NCBI RefSeq assembly: GCF_000732615.1
Contig: NZ_JPGL01000055.1
Location: 1-64,000, forward strand
DNA length: 64,000 nt
From: Burkholderia paludis
Lineage (GTDB): Bacteria > Pseudomonadota > Gammaproteobacteria > Burkholderiales > Burkholderiaceae
Reading direction: 5' to 3'
The position numbers and the translations under genes were made by a program. Under the pieces are notes generated by a model. That model ran no database searches. It saw only the letters and a program-made list of their open reading frames with translations, and had not been told where the DNA came from. This document shows, in pieces, positions 34,838 to 45,054 of this stretch; the first letter of the stretch is position 1, and every line of letters starts with the position of its first letter.

Positions 34838-36118
34838 CTATCGCATCACGGTTCCGGCGCTGTCGAGCACGAAGTCGACGCAGAACACGACGAGCCGGCT
34901 CTGCGCGCGGATCGCGACGGCGGCCGTGTAGCAGTCGCGGCCTTCGGTCAGCGAGAAATGCGGGCCCATCAGCGCGACGCGCCCGGGCGCGGCGATCGCG
35001 CGCTGGAAGTACGGGCGCCGCGACCAGTTGCTGTGGGTTTCCGGAAACAGCGGCGCAAGCCGGGTGGCAGCCGACTGGCCGTCGTCGGTGTGCGCGCCGA
35101 TCGACGGCAGGAACTGCTCGCCGGTTTCGTCGGTGACGAACACGCGGCGCGCGGCCGGCACCGCGAACACGCGTTGCGCGGCGTCCTGCAGGTTGCCGCT
35201 CGCGGAAAACGCGGCCGCGCCGGTGAGCACCAGCCGCTCGATTGCGTCGAAGCCCGGCTGCTCGGCGGCGACCGGCGTGTGCCGGCGGGCGATGAAGCGT
35301 TGCCACGCGGCGTCGAGCATCGCGGGGGCGGCCGCGCTCGCGTGCGCGATCGATGCATCGGGCTGGCCGAACTGGAAACCCTGCACGAAATCGATATCGG
35401 CTTCCATCAGCGCCTGCAGTGCGTCGTCGCTTTCGACGCCCTCGGCGAGCACCATCGCGCCGGCCTGATGCAGCATCGACACGAGGTGGTGCATGATGCG
35501 GCGATCGTCGGTCGACCCGGTCGAGCGCTCGACGAGCGAGCGGTCGAGCTTGACGATGTCGGGCCGCGTGCGCCACACGCGGTCGAAGTTCGAGAATCCC
35601 GTGCCGAAATCGTCGATCGCGATCAGGAAGTCGCGATGCTGGATCATGTCGATCGTGCGGGCGAGCGCGGCTTCGTCGCGCGCCGGTTGCTCGACGACCT
35701 CCAGCACGATGCGGTTCGGCGGCAGCGTGAAATGCCGGCACAGCGCCTCGACGAATTCGCGCTGCACCAGGCCCGAATCGAGCACGCGCGGCGTCACGTT
35801 CAGGAACAGCCAGCCGTCGCCGATGCCCTGCGCGACGAAGTTGGCCGTGTGCAGGCAGCGCGCGAGCCGGTCGAGCAGCAGCGCGTCGGCGTCGGCGCGG
35901 GTCTTGTCGAACAGCGCGGCGGGCGAGATCAGCGTGCCGTTCGCATCGACGACGCGCAGCAGCGCCTCGTAGCCGACGACCCGCTTGTGCGTGATCGACA
36001 GTACCGGCTGGAACACGCTGCGCAGCGTCGTGGTGCGATAGGTGGCGATCCAGCCGCCTGGCGTCGGCGTGAGGCGTTCGAGCAGGGAGTCGAGCGAGAG
36101 GTCGCGGGCGGTCTTCAT
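34838..36118 (-). CDS. EAL-domain cyclic-di-GMP phosphodiesterase with YkuI-like C terminus
   Basis: A 426-residue cytoplasmic protein without membrane segments. The EAL domain (about 30-270) keeps the catalytic set: E51 of EALLR, the FLNVTP Asn, LEVVEQ, AIDDFGTG, KLDRS and LAEGVES with VQGFQFG, so c-di-GMP hydrolysis is expected. The C-terminal part (about 285-426; RRVFVTDETGEQFLPSIGAH, NWSRRPYFQRAI, RLVVFCVDFVLDS) resembles the PAS/Cache-like YkuI C-terminal sensor. There is no GGDEF domain. The start at 36118 is preferred over a longer Arg-rich leader. Confidence 0.9.
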   Translation of the reverse strand: MKTARDLSLDSLLERLTPTPGGWIATYRTTTLRSVFQPVLSITHKRVVGYEALLRVVDANGTLISPAALFDKTRADADALLLDRLARCLHTANFVAQGIGDGWLFLNVTPRVLDSGLVQREFVEALCRHFTLPPNRIVLEVVEQPARDEAALARTIDMIQHRDFLIAIDDFGTGFSNFDRVWRTRPDIVKLDRSLVERSTGSTDDRRIMHHLVSMLHQAGAMVLAEGVESDDALQALMEADIDFVQGFQFGQPDASIAHASAAAPAMLDAAWQRFIARRHTPVAAEQPGFDAIERLVLTGAAAFSASGNLQDAAQRVFAVPAARRVFVTDETGEQFLPSIGAHTDDGQSAATRLAPLFPETHSNWSRRPYFQRAIAAPGRVALMGPHFSLTEGRDCYTAAVAIRAQSRLVVFCVDFVLDSAGTVMR

Positions 36119-36528
36119 GTCAACGGCGCCCTGGCGCGAACGGCGGGGCGGCAGCGCGCCGCCGTGCCGAAGCAGTCGCACGCGCCGGCGGACGCGAAAG
36201 GACGAGGCACATCGTGACCGCCTTCTGCGGGTAAGTGTTCGCAGTGTAGCGGGAATGCGGCGGCTCGCGTATCAGGGAAACTCCAGACGGGCTGCAGTGC
36301 GGGCTGCGGCCGGCCGCGCGCGTGCGCGCCGCGAAGCGGAGGGCGTCGCCGCACGTGAGCCCATGGTGTCACGGCGTGGGCGGAGCGCGAGGCGGGATAT
36401 TCCGGCTGCCGCGAAGGCCGCCCGGACAGGACGCCGTCTGATGAATGCCGGCGGCGCGCCGGGGAAGCGGCGCACGGCCGCCGCGCTTCGCTTCACGCGC
36501 GACGGCGGTGCGCGCCTCCGGATCGTCG
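36119..36528. other. Intergenic stretch between EAL gene and EamA transporter gene
   Basis: About 410 bp containing the 5' region of the EAL gene (minus strand) and the 3' flank of the EamA gene. I see GC-rich sequence but no reading frame with a ribosome-binding site, no clear promoter hexamers, no U-run terminator and no RNA gene. Confidence 0.5.
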
Positions 36529-37455
36529 TCAGGCCGCTCCGTTGCTGCGCGGCCGCAGGCCGGGAATCCGCCTGATCGCGCCGGTGGCGAGCGCGGTGCC
36601 GACGAGCACGATCGCGCAGCCTTCGATCATCACGGCCGACACGTGTTCGCCGAGGAACAGCGCGCCCCACAGCAGTCCGAACACGGGAATCACGAACGTC
36701 ACGGTAATCGCGCGGGCGGGGCCGACGTGCGCGATCAGGTAGAAGTAGATGAAATACGCGATGCCCGTGCACGCAACGCCGAGGGCGAGCACCGAGCCCC
36801 ATGCGTGCGCGCTCACCGGCGCCGCCGGCCAGGTGGCGATCGCGAACGGCAGCAGCAGCACGGTGGAGCCGATCATGCTGCCGGTCGCGTTGACGAGCGG
36901 ATCGACGCCGCTCAGCTTGCGCTTCGTGTAATTGGCCGCGATGCCGTACAGCAGCGTCGCGCCGAGTGCGGCGGCGGCGGCGAGCGCGGTGGCCGTGGCA
37001 CCGGTGTCGCCGTGCGCGGTCGCGACCTGGTTCCAGACGAGCGTGAGCACGCCGGCGAAACCGATCACGAGGCCGAGCGCGCGCGGCAGCGACAGCTTGT
37101 CCTTCAGCCACAGGTAGGCGACGAGCGCGCCCCAGAGCGGCGTCGTCGCATTGATCACCGACGTCACGCCGGCCGACAGCGTCAGTTCGGCAAACGCGAA
37201 CAGGCAGAACGGGATGCCCGAGTTCAGCGCGCCGACGACGAACAGCGGCCATGCGCGACGGCGCAGCTCGGCGCCGAGGTCGGCGGGTTTGAAGCGGGTC
37301 AGCGCGAAGCCGGCGAGGAACAGCGCGCCGATGCCGACCCGCAGCGCCATCAGCGGCGCGACGCCCAGATCGACGACGCCGATCCGGATAAACAGGAACG
37401 ACGCGCCCCACAGGGCGGCGAGCACGGTCAGCAGCAGGGCGTTCTTGGGCGACAT
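36529..37455 (-). CDS. EamA-family (DMT superfamily) transporter
   Basis: A 308-residue inner-membrane protein with ten predicted helices in two EamA repeats. The first helix is LLTVLAALWGASFLFIRIGV, and each repeat has the usual Pro/Gly-rich ends (ATTPLWGALVAYLWLKDKLS; VIPVFGLLWGALFLGEHVS). Such proteins export amino acids or other metabolites; the substrate is not readable. It appears to be a single-gene unit. Confidence 0.88.
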   Translation of the reverse strand: MSPKNALLLTVLAALWGASFLFIRIGVVDLGVAPLMALRVGIGALFLAGFALTRFKPADLGAELRRRAWPLFVVGALNSGIPFCLFAFAELTLSAGVTSVINATTPLWGALVAYLWLKDKLSLPRALGLVIGFAGVLTLVWNQVATAHGDTGATATALAAAAALGATLLYGIAANYTKRKLSGVDPLVNATGSMIGSTVLLLPFAIATWPAAPVSAHAWGSVLALGVACTGIAYFIYFYLIAHVGPARAITVTFVIPVFGLLWGALFLGEHVSAVMIEGCAIVLVGTALATGAIRRIPGLRPRSNGAA

Positions 37456-37599
37456 CGATCGTGAGGGCGGGGGGAAGGGATGGAGGGCATCTTACACCCC
37501 GCCGGCACGCCGTCGTTTCAGGTTTGGATGAAACGACAAGAAACGGGAAGTTTGCCGGTTGCCGGCCCGCTGCGATCGGGGGCCGGCAGTCGCACGCGA

Positions 37600-37845
37600 T
37601 CAGTGATGACGCCAGCCGCCGCGTCCGCCGAAGCCGAAATCGAGCGAGACCGACGGTCCCCAGTAGCCGCCGTACGCGGGCACGTAGGCCGGCGCCGGAT
37701 AGTAGTAAGCGGGGCCTGGATCGACGTAGACGGGCGCCGCCACGGGCGCCGCCGTGTAATAGCCGCCAGGATAGTAGCCGTACGGGTAGTAGCAGCCGGC
37801 GAGTGTCGCACCGGCGAGCGCCGCGGCGACGAAGGTCCTGTTCAT
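37600..37845 (-). CDS. Small Tyr/Pro/Gly-rich lipoprotein
   Basis: An 81-residue protein with a short signal peptide and lipobox (GATLAGC; Cys18). The mature part is mostly Tyr, Pro, Gly and Ala (CYYPYGYYPGGYY; PAYYYPAPAYVPAYGGYWG) and ends in GFGGRGGWRHH. Such low-complexity envelope lipoproteins are common in Burkholderia, and their function is unknown. A GGAGAAAC ribosome-binding region precedes the start. Confidence 0.7.
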   Translation of the reverse strand: MNRTFVAAALAGATLAGCYYPYGYYPGGYYTAAPVAAPVYVDPGPAYYYPAPAYVPAYGGYWGPSVSLDFGFGGRGGWRHH

Positions 37846-38050
37846 GATGTTTCTCCGGCGGAGCCGGCAATCGGCCGATGCTCAGGGCGTGAACACACCC
37901 CAAGCTTAGGCCGCGCCCCAATGACACGGTGTGCCAAACGGTAACGGATCGTTTCCGCGCCCGCTGCGGGCCACGTTGCGGCGCCGCATGCGAAAACGGC
38001 GCCGCCGCGCCGCGGAAACGCCGTCCGGCCGAAAAGTCGCGGCGCGCCGC

Positions 38051-38263
38051 TTACTTGCCGACCTGGTTGCCGATGATGCCGCCGGCCGCCGCGCCGCCCA
38101 GCGTCGACAGCGCGCTGCCGCCGATCGCCGCGCCGGCGACGCCGCCGATACCCGCGCCGATGGCCGTGTCGCGCTGGCGCGTCGTCATCGAGTCGCAGGC
38201 CGACAGGCCGGCCACCGTTGCGACGACGAGCGCGCATGCCCCAATACGCCGAATCGCATTCAT
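38051..38263 (-). CDS. Glycine-zipper lipoprotein (OsmB-like)
   Basis: A 70-residue outer-membrane lipoprotein. The lipobox is LSAC (Cys23), followed by TTRQRDTAIGAGIGGVAGAAIGGSALSTLGGAAAGGIIGNQVGK, a glycine-zipper 2TM domain as in OsmB and SlyB relatives. The role is probably envelope stress or integrity. An AAGGACAA sequence precedes the start. It stands alone; the neighbouring lipoprotein at 37600-37845 is 205 bp downstream. Confidence 0.75.
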   Translation of the reverse strand: MNAIRRIGACALVVATVAGLSACDSMTTRQRDTAIGAGIGGVAGAAIGGSALSTLGGAAAGGIIGNQVGK

Positions 38264-38430
38264 GATCGTTGTCCTTGCGGTAGTGAACGGAGAGGGTGCA
38301 CGACCGGCTGGCGGCCACGCACGAATCCAATCTACGCGGCGTGCCGCGGCGCTGCTGTAAGGACTTGTTAAGGCTCGCGCGGTTTCGTAATCAATTGTTT
38401 CCAGCCGGCCGGCCGGCGCGCGGCATGCGC

Positions 38431-38456
38431 AAAAAAGCCCGCTCGAAAGCGGGCTT
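38431..38456 (-). terminator. Rho-independent terminator after thiC
   Basis: Read on the minus strand: AAGCCCGCT, loop TTCG, AGCGGGCTT, then T (plus-strand A run 38431-38436). It ends 40 bp beyond the thiC stop. The UUCG tetraloop makes a very stable hairpin. Confidence 0.88.
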
Positions 38457-38497
38457 CGTGCAGCGCGCGGCGATCCGGTGCGGATCGCAACGTTCGC

Positions 38498-40429
<1,932 letters not shown>

Positions 40430-40570
40430 GCAATCTCCTGTATGAGCGCCGGGCAGGCGCTTCGGCGCTTGCCCGGAGCCCTTGACGAATGTGGGGCTCG
40501 AGCTAAGCAGGAGACGAGGCTTGGTGAGGCGGCGGATTTCGTCAGAGGGATGGCGGCGAAATCCGTACGC

Positions 40571-40666
40571 TTCCCTGCGCTGGCATTATCCAGATCAGGT
40601 TCAAAGGGTATTTCTCACCCGCAATGCCGGTTGTTTGACCGAGCGCATTGCAGGACCCCCGCGTTA
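40571..40666 (-). promoter_or_regulatory. TPP riboswitch (THI element) of thiC
   Basis: Read on the minus strand from about 40666: CGGGGGTCCTGCA, a variable arm, GGGTGAGAAATACCC, TTTGAACCTGATCTGGATAA and TGCCAGCGCAGGGAA. These are the invariant pyrimidine- and pyrophosphate-sensor segments of the thi-box. Ligand binding in proteobacteria usually hides the ribosome-binding site. The distance to the start codon (about 140 nt) leaves room for an expression platform. Confidence 0.97.
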
Positions 40667-40675
40667 GCAGCGCAC

Positions 40676-40704
40676 ACGATACACCGGCTTCGCGGCGGTT
40701 TCAA
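40676..40704 (-). promoter_or_regulatory. Promoter of the thiC leader
   Basis: Read on the minus strand: TTGAAA (40699-40704), 17-bp spacer, TATCGT (40676-40681). The start would fall a few bases before the riboswitch aptamer, which fits a leader that begins with the thi-box. Confidence 0.6.
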
Positions 40705-40938
40705 CCGGGGGCGGATCGGTTGCCCCGGTGCGGCCGCAGCATCGCGGGCGGCACGACGGCCCGTCGAAACGCCGGCGCGCGTCGCTGCCGCACGGCCCGC
40801 GGTTCGGCCGGCGGTGCGGAAGCGGTGCAGCATGGCGCGCCTTCGCGCGGTCCGGAAAAAACTTTTCGCGGCGGCTGTCATTTCCCGCGGCGTCGTCCGT
40901 CTATTCGACTCCTTAAACCCATGTTCGGGAGAGATGTG

Positions 40939-41184
40939 ATGAAAAAAGTACTGATCGCCGCCTGCGTCGCCGCTTTCGCCTCGATCGCCACCGGCGCGTA
41001 TGCGCAGAACGACGCGATGTCGCAGCAAGGTTCGTCGATGTCGAAGGACGCGATGTCGAAGGATGCGATGGGCCATGACGCGATGAAGAAGGGCGGCATG
41101 AAGAAGCACGCGATGAAGAAGGACGCGATGGCGCACGACGCGATGGGCAAGGCGTCGGGCGACAAGATGGCGCCGTCGAACTGA
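40939..41184 (+). CDS. Methionine-rich MXKDX-repeat periplasmic peptide (MrpX-like)
   Basis: An 81-residue precursor. Residues 1-22 are a signal peptide (MKKVLIAACVAAFASIATGAYA). The mature 59 residues hold 10 Met in repeats such as SKDAM, KKDAM, GHDAM and KKGGM, the pentapeptide MXKDX pattern. The gene starts a likely operon with a b-type cytochrome and a molybdopterin enzyme of the MsrP/YedY type. In Azospira a similar trio (MrpX, YedY1, YedZ1) scavenges hypochlorite: the peptide's methionines are oxidised and then repaired. That role is transferred here by analogy. CGTCTATT at 40898-40905 resembles an ECF-sigma -10, weakly. Confidence 0.85.
   Translation: MKKVLIAACVAAFASIATGAYAQNDAMSQQGSSMSKDAMSKDAMGHDAMKKGGMKKHAMKKDAMAHDAMGKASGDKMAPSN
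41038..41142 (+). repeat. Seven 15-bp tandem units coding Met-x-x-x-x
   Basis: Seven consecutive 15-bp units, each beginning ATG; units 1 and 2 (ATGTCGAAGGACGCG and ATGTCGAAGGATGCG) are nearly identical. They encode the Met-Lys-Asp repeat of the peptide. Changes in copy number would keep the frame and alter only the number of methionines. Confidence 0.85.
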
Positions 41185-41271
41185 CGAGGGCGGACGCGGC
41201 GCGGCCGGCGCGTGCGTCGCACGGCGGCCGCCCGCACGGCGTCTCGGCGACGCATTCCGGGAGTCTCGATC

Positions 41272-41904
41272 ATGCAACCCGTACCCGCTGGCGGGCGCGC
41301 GGCCGCCACGCCGCCCGCGCGCCCGATCCATCCGCCATGGGTGCGCGCGAGCCACTGGCTGAACGCGCTCGCGGCGATCCTGATGGCGCTGTCCGGCTGG
41401 CGCATCTATGATGCGTCGCCGCTCTATCCGCGGTTTGCGTTTCCTCCCGGCCTCACGCTTGGCGGCTGGCTTGGCGGCGCGCTGCAATGGCATTTCGCGG
41501 CGATGTGGCTGCTGGTCGGCAACGGGGTCTTCTATCTCGCGATGTCGATCGCGACGGGCCGCTTCGCGCGCAAGATGCTGCCCGTCACGCCGGCCTCGGT
41601 GTGGCGCGACCTGCGCGCCGCGCTCGGCGGGCGGCTGTCGCACGACGATCCGGGCGTCTACAACGCGGTGCAGCGCGCCGCGTACCTGATCGCCATCGTC
41701 GATCTCGTCGTGCTGGTGCTGTCGGGGCTCACGATCTGGAAGTCCGTGCAATTCCCGCTGCTGCGCGAACTGTTCGGCGGCTACGACAACGCGCGGGTCG
41801 TGCATTTCTGGGCGATGTCGCTGCTCGTCGCGTTCTTCGTCGTGCACGTCGCGATGGCGCTGCGGGTGCCGCGCTCGCTGTTCGCGATGCTGCGCGGGCG
41901 CTGA
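41272..41904 (+). CDS. Membrane cytochrome b (cytochrome b561/YedZ1-like)
   Basis: A 210-residue integral membrane protein with four to five helices. Candidate heme b ligands are His in WVRASHWLNAL, LQWHFAAMWLLVGNG and the last helices (VVHFWAMSLLVAFFVVHVAM). It belongs to the bacterial cytochrome b561/Ni-Fe hydrogenase b-type group rather than classical MsrQ. Placed between the Met-rich peptide and the molybdopterin enzyme, it probably passes quinol electrons to that enzyme in the periplasm. The gap to the next gene is 29 bp. Confidence 0.85.
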   Translation: MQPVPAGGRAAATPPARPIHPPWVRASHWLNALAAILMALSGWRIYDASPLYPRFAFPPGLTLGGWLGGALQWHFAAMWLLVGNGVFYLAMSIATGRFARKMLPVTPASVWRDLRAALGGRLSHDDPGVYNAVQRAAYLIAIVDLVVLVLSGLTIWKSVQFPLLRELFGGYDNARVVHFWAMSLLVAFFVVHVAMALRVPRSLFAMLRGR

Positions 41905-41933
41905 CCGGTCAACCCCGGGTGAAGGAACGCATC

Positions 41934-42722
41934 ATGTCGGAATCCGAAAACACGCGCGACGGCTCGCGCTGGACGCTCGACCGGACATCGCTCGAACTCG
42001 ACCTGCGCCGCGAGCTGGCGATGCCGTCGCGGCGGCTGTTCAACCGGCGCCTCCTGACGCTCGGCGGGCTGACGATGCTGACCGGCTGCACGTTGCAGGA
42101 CGATGCGTCGGTCGAGACGTTCCTCGCGACGGTGTCGCGCATGAACGATCGCGTGCAGGCCTGGCTGTTCAGCGGCGAACGGCTCGCGCCGACCTACACC
42201 GAAGCCGACCTCACGCGGCCGTTCCCGTTCAACGCGTACTACGGGATCGACGACGTGCCGCACGTCGACGCGTCGACCTATCGCCTCGTGCTGTCGGGCC
42301 GCGTGACCGGCAAGCGCGTGTGGACGCTCGACGAGCTGTATGCGCTGCCGCACGCGGAGCAGATCACGCGACATATCTGCGTGGAAGGGTGGAGCGCGAT
42401 CGGGCGCTGGGGCGGCACGCCGTTCGGCGCGTTTCTGCGGCGCGTCGGCGCGGACACGAGCGCGAAATACGTCGGTTTCAAATGCGCGGACGACTATTAC
42501 GAAAGCATCGACATGCCGACCGCGCTGCATCCGCAGACGCTGCTGGCGTTCGAATACGACGGGCGGCGGTTGCCGGCGGAGTTCGGCTTTCCGATGAAGC
42601 TGCGGATGCCGACCAAGCTCGGCTACAAGAACCCGAAGCACATCATGGAGATGTTCGTCACCGACACGTATCCGGGCGGGTATTGGGTCGACCAGGGATA
42701 CAACTGGTTCGGCGGGTCGTAG
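41934..42722 (+). CDS. Periplasmic molybdopterin oxidoreductase (MsrP/YedY1-like)
   Basis: A 262-residue sulfite-oxidase-fold enzyme. A Tat signal (PSRRLFNRRLLTLGG, about residues 31-45) ends in a lipobox-like LTGC (Cys52). The molybdenum-coordinating Cys is Cys149 in RHICVEGWSAIGRWGG, the conserved motif of this family. MsrP reduces methionine sulfoxide on periplasmic proteins; here the partner may be the Met-rich peptide encoded two genes upstream. It is shorter than E. coli MsrP, and the linker between signal and fold is acidic. Reductase activity is inferred from family and context. Confidence 0.88.
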   Translation: MSESENTRDGSRWTLDRTSLELDLRRELAMPSRRLFNRRLLTLGGLTMLTGCTLQDDASVETFLATVSRMNDRVQAWLFSGERLAPTYTEADLTRPFPFNAYYGIDDVPHVDASTYRLVLSGRVTGKRVWTLDELYALPHAEQITRHICVEGWSAIGRWGGTPFGAFLRRVGADTSAKYVGFKCADDYYESIDMPTALHPQTLLAFEYDGRRLPAEFGFPMKLRMPTKLGYKNPKHIMEMFVTDTYPGGYWVDQGYNWFGGS

Positions 42723-42752
42723 GCGGCCCGCACGCGGGCCGCCTGCGTGCGA

Positions 42753-44471
42753 TCAGAACGTTTCCCAGTCGTCGCGGCCCGCCGCGCCCGCGGTCGCGAG
42801 CGTGGTTGCCGGCGCCGGCGCCGGCGCCGGCGCGCGCGGCGCGGCGACGCGGGCCGGGGCCGGGCGGCGCACGACCTTCGGTGCGCCGTGCGCGGGCGCG
42901 GCTGCCGCCGCTGCCGTGCCTTGATCGCCGGCAAGCTTGAATACCGCGACCGCGCGCTTCTGTTCGGCGGCCTGCTGTTCGAGCGATTGCGCGGCCGCCG
43001 ACGCCTGTTCGACGAGCGCCGCGTTCTGCTGCGTGACTTCGTCCATCTGGCCGACCGCGACGTTGACCTGCTCGATGCCGCGGCTCTGTTCGTCGGACGC
43101 GGCCGAGATCTCGGCGTTGATGTCGGCGACCCGGCGGATCGCCTGGCGTACGTCGCCCATCGTGCGGCCGACCGCCTCGGCCTGGTCGGAGCCGTCGCGC
43201 ACGGTTTCGACCGACTGCTGGATCAGTTCCTTGATTTCCTTCGCGGCGCTCGACGCGCGCTGCGCGAGACTGCGCACCTCGCCCGCGACGACCGCGAAGC
43301 CGCGCCCCTGTTCGCCGGCGCGCGCGGCTTCGACCGCGGCGTTCAGCGCGAGGATGTTGGTCTGGAACGCGATGCTCTCGATGAGGCCGGTGATGTCGGC
43401 GATCTTCGTCGAGCTCGCGGTGATGTCGTGCATCGTCGACAGCATCCGCTCGACGACTTCGCTGCCGGAGTCGGCGACGTCCGACGCGTTGGTGGCGAGC
43501 GTCGTCGCCTGGCGTGCATTCTCCGAGTTCTGCTTGACCGTCGCGGTCAGCTCTTCCATGCTCGCGGCGGTTTCTTCGAGCGACGCGGCCTGCTCCTCGG
43601 TGCGCGACGACAGGTCCATGTTGCCCGCGGCAATTTCGCCGGACGCGGTCAGGATCGAGTCGCTCGACGTCTTGATCCCGCGCACGACGCGCGCGAGCTG
43701 CGTATCCATCTGGCGCAGCGCGTCCAGCAGGTGGCCGAACTCGTCGTTCGAGCGGATCTCGATCGAGTTCTCGAGGTGGCCGTCGGCGATGCGCTGCGCG
43801 GTGTTCATCGCGATGCCGAGCGGCTGCGTGATCGCGCGCTGCAGATACCACCATGCGGCGGTCGCGACGACCACGCCGATCGCGAGCGTGCCGAGCGACG
43901 CCCACAGCAGCATGTGGAACGTGTCGCTGCCCTGGTCGGCGGAATCCTTGACCTGCTTCGCGTTGATCGCGATGTCCTCGTCGATGCTGTCGGTGAGCGT
44001 GCTGCCGAGCGGGCGGACCTTGTCCAGCGCCGCAGTCGTCGCATCGGCGTTGCCCGATTCCGCCGCGCCGAGCGCGGTCGACGCGAGCGAGCGGAAATCG
44101 CCGAGCTGGCTGGCGATGCGGTCCGCGACCTTGCGCTCGTCGTCGGCCGTCACCTTCGCGGGGTAGTAGTCGTTCCACGCGGACAGCATCTTCTTCTCGC
44201 GCTCGCGGATGCGGTCGACGACGGCCTTCGCTTCGGTCGCGTCATGCGTCGCGGCGAGCCGCTCCAGGTTGAGGCGCATCTGCAGCGCACCCGCCTGCGT
44301 GCTCGCCAGATCCTCGATCGGCACCGTGCTGTCGGTGTACATCGAACTCATGTCGCCGCTCAGCGTCGCGAGCCCCCGTATTCCTTCCGTACCGATTGCG
44401 ATCATCACGATCACGCATGCGGCGAACGCAACCACGATCTTGAACTTGATGCTGCCAGTCAGCTTGTTCAT
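42753..44471 (-). CDS. Methyl-accepting chemotaxis protein (Tsr/Tar type)
   Basis: A 572-residue transmembrane chemoreceptor. TM1 is about residues 10-30, followed by a four-helix-bundle ligand domain (about 35-190), TM2 (LGTLAIGVVVATAAWWYL) and HAMP. The signalling tip is IAFQTNILALNAAVEAARAGEQGRGFAVVAGEVRSLAQR. Methylation segments with Glu/Gln pairs (TEEQAASLEETAASMEEL) flank the tip. The C-terminal linker is Ala/Pro-rich and ends in DDWETF, matching the NWETF tether for CheR/CheB. The ligand is unknown. It converges on the molybdopterin operon with a 30-bp gap. Confidence 0.93.
   Translation of the reverse strand: MNKLTGSIKFKIVVAFAACVIVMIAIGTEGIRGLATLSGDMSSMYTDSTVPIEDLASTQAGALQMRLNLERLAATHDATEAKAVVDRIREREKKMLSAWNDYYPAKVTADDERKVADRIASQLGDFRSLASTALGAAESGNADATTAALDKVRPLGSTLTDSIDEDIAINAKQVKDSADQGSDTFHMLLWASLGTLAIGVVVATAAWWYLQRAITQPLGIAMNTAQRIADGHLENSIEIRSNDEFGHLLDALRQMDTQLARVVRGIKTSSDSILTASGEIAAGNMDLSSRTEEQAASLEETAASMEELTATVKQNSENARQATTLATNASDVADSGSEVVERMLSTMHDITASSTKIADITGLIESIAFQTNILALNAAVEAARAGEQGRGFAVVAGEVRSLAQRASSAAKEIKELIQQSVETVRDGSDQAEAVGRTMGDVRQAIRRVADINAEISAASDEQSRGIEQVNVAVGQMDEVTQQNAALVEQASAAAQSLEQQAAEQKRAVAVFKLAGDQGTAAAAAAPAHGAPKVVRRPAPARVAAPRAPAPAPAPATTLATAGAAGRDDWETF
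42808..42831. repeat. Four GCCGGC hexamers inside the chemoreceptor linker
   Basis: Four perfect tandem copies of GCCGGC encode an Ala-Pro run in the flexible linker before the WETF tether. Slippage in units of six would change linker length without breaking the frame. Confidence 0.8.
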
Positions 44472-45054
44472 GCCCCGCTACCCATGTAAGAAAAAACCTG
44501 TCATGTCCCGGTCCGCATCGACGCATTCTTCAGATAAAAATCCATGACGCGGGCAGGGTTGATGGCCGGGTATACGGCAACGGGACTGGCGACATTAGGG
44601 GAAATGCACCAATCCGGTCAAATATTCAGCGTTTCGATAAAACATCAGTGCACCACCTTTCGGACGTGTCCCAATCTGCTTTCGAATGGCATGTTCGATT
44701 GCCGTCGTTCCGTCCGGGCGGGGGGCGGCCCGGACGGTCCGGATTCCGGACGATGTCGTGCGGCCGCCGGCATGAAACTGTCGCGCCGAAACGTCAGTCG
44801 GACACCTTTCAGTCAGGTCCGGGGATGCTTTCGAATCCGTGATGCCATAATGCCGACACGTGCGCAGTCGTTCCGGGTGCGCACGTTTTCATGTCCGTCT
44901 GCCGCCGGCCCTGCCGGTTCACATCGTCGCCGTTCGCACTGTCATGTCGTTCCGCACGTTCGCTCTCGCCGTTCCGACCCGATCCGGGTCGTCTGCCGGG
45001 TTTCCCGGCGTCTTTCAACAGGGCACGCGGCACGCCGTGCGGGCAGGCTGAACG
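44472..45054. other. Intergenic region between chemoreceptor and EamA transporter genes
   Basis: 583 bp between divergent genes, so it must hold both promoters. It is less GC-rich than the flanks around 44570-44710. I find no open frame with a ribosome-binding site and no clear sigma-28 promoter for the chemoreceptor. A GC-rich inverted repeat lies near 44715-44757 (CCGTCCGGG and CCCGGACGG). Confidence 0.45.

Noticed and set aside
40854..40905. ECF-sigma promoter (GGAAAAAA with CGTCTATT) before the methionine-rich peptide gene
   Set aside because: The two elements are about 40 bp apart, much too far to be a -35/-10 pair; only the CGTCTATT element is kept as a weak hint.
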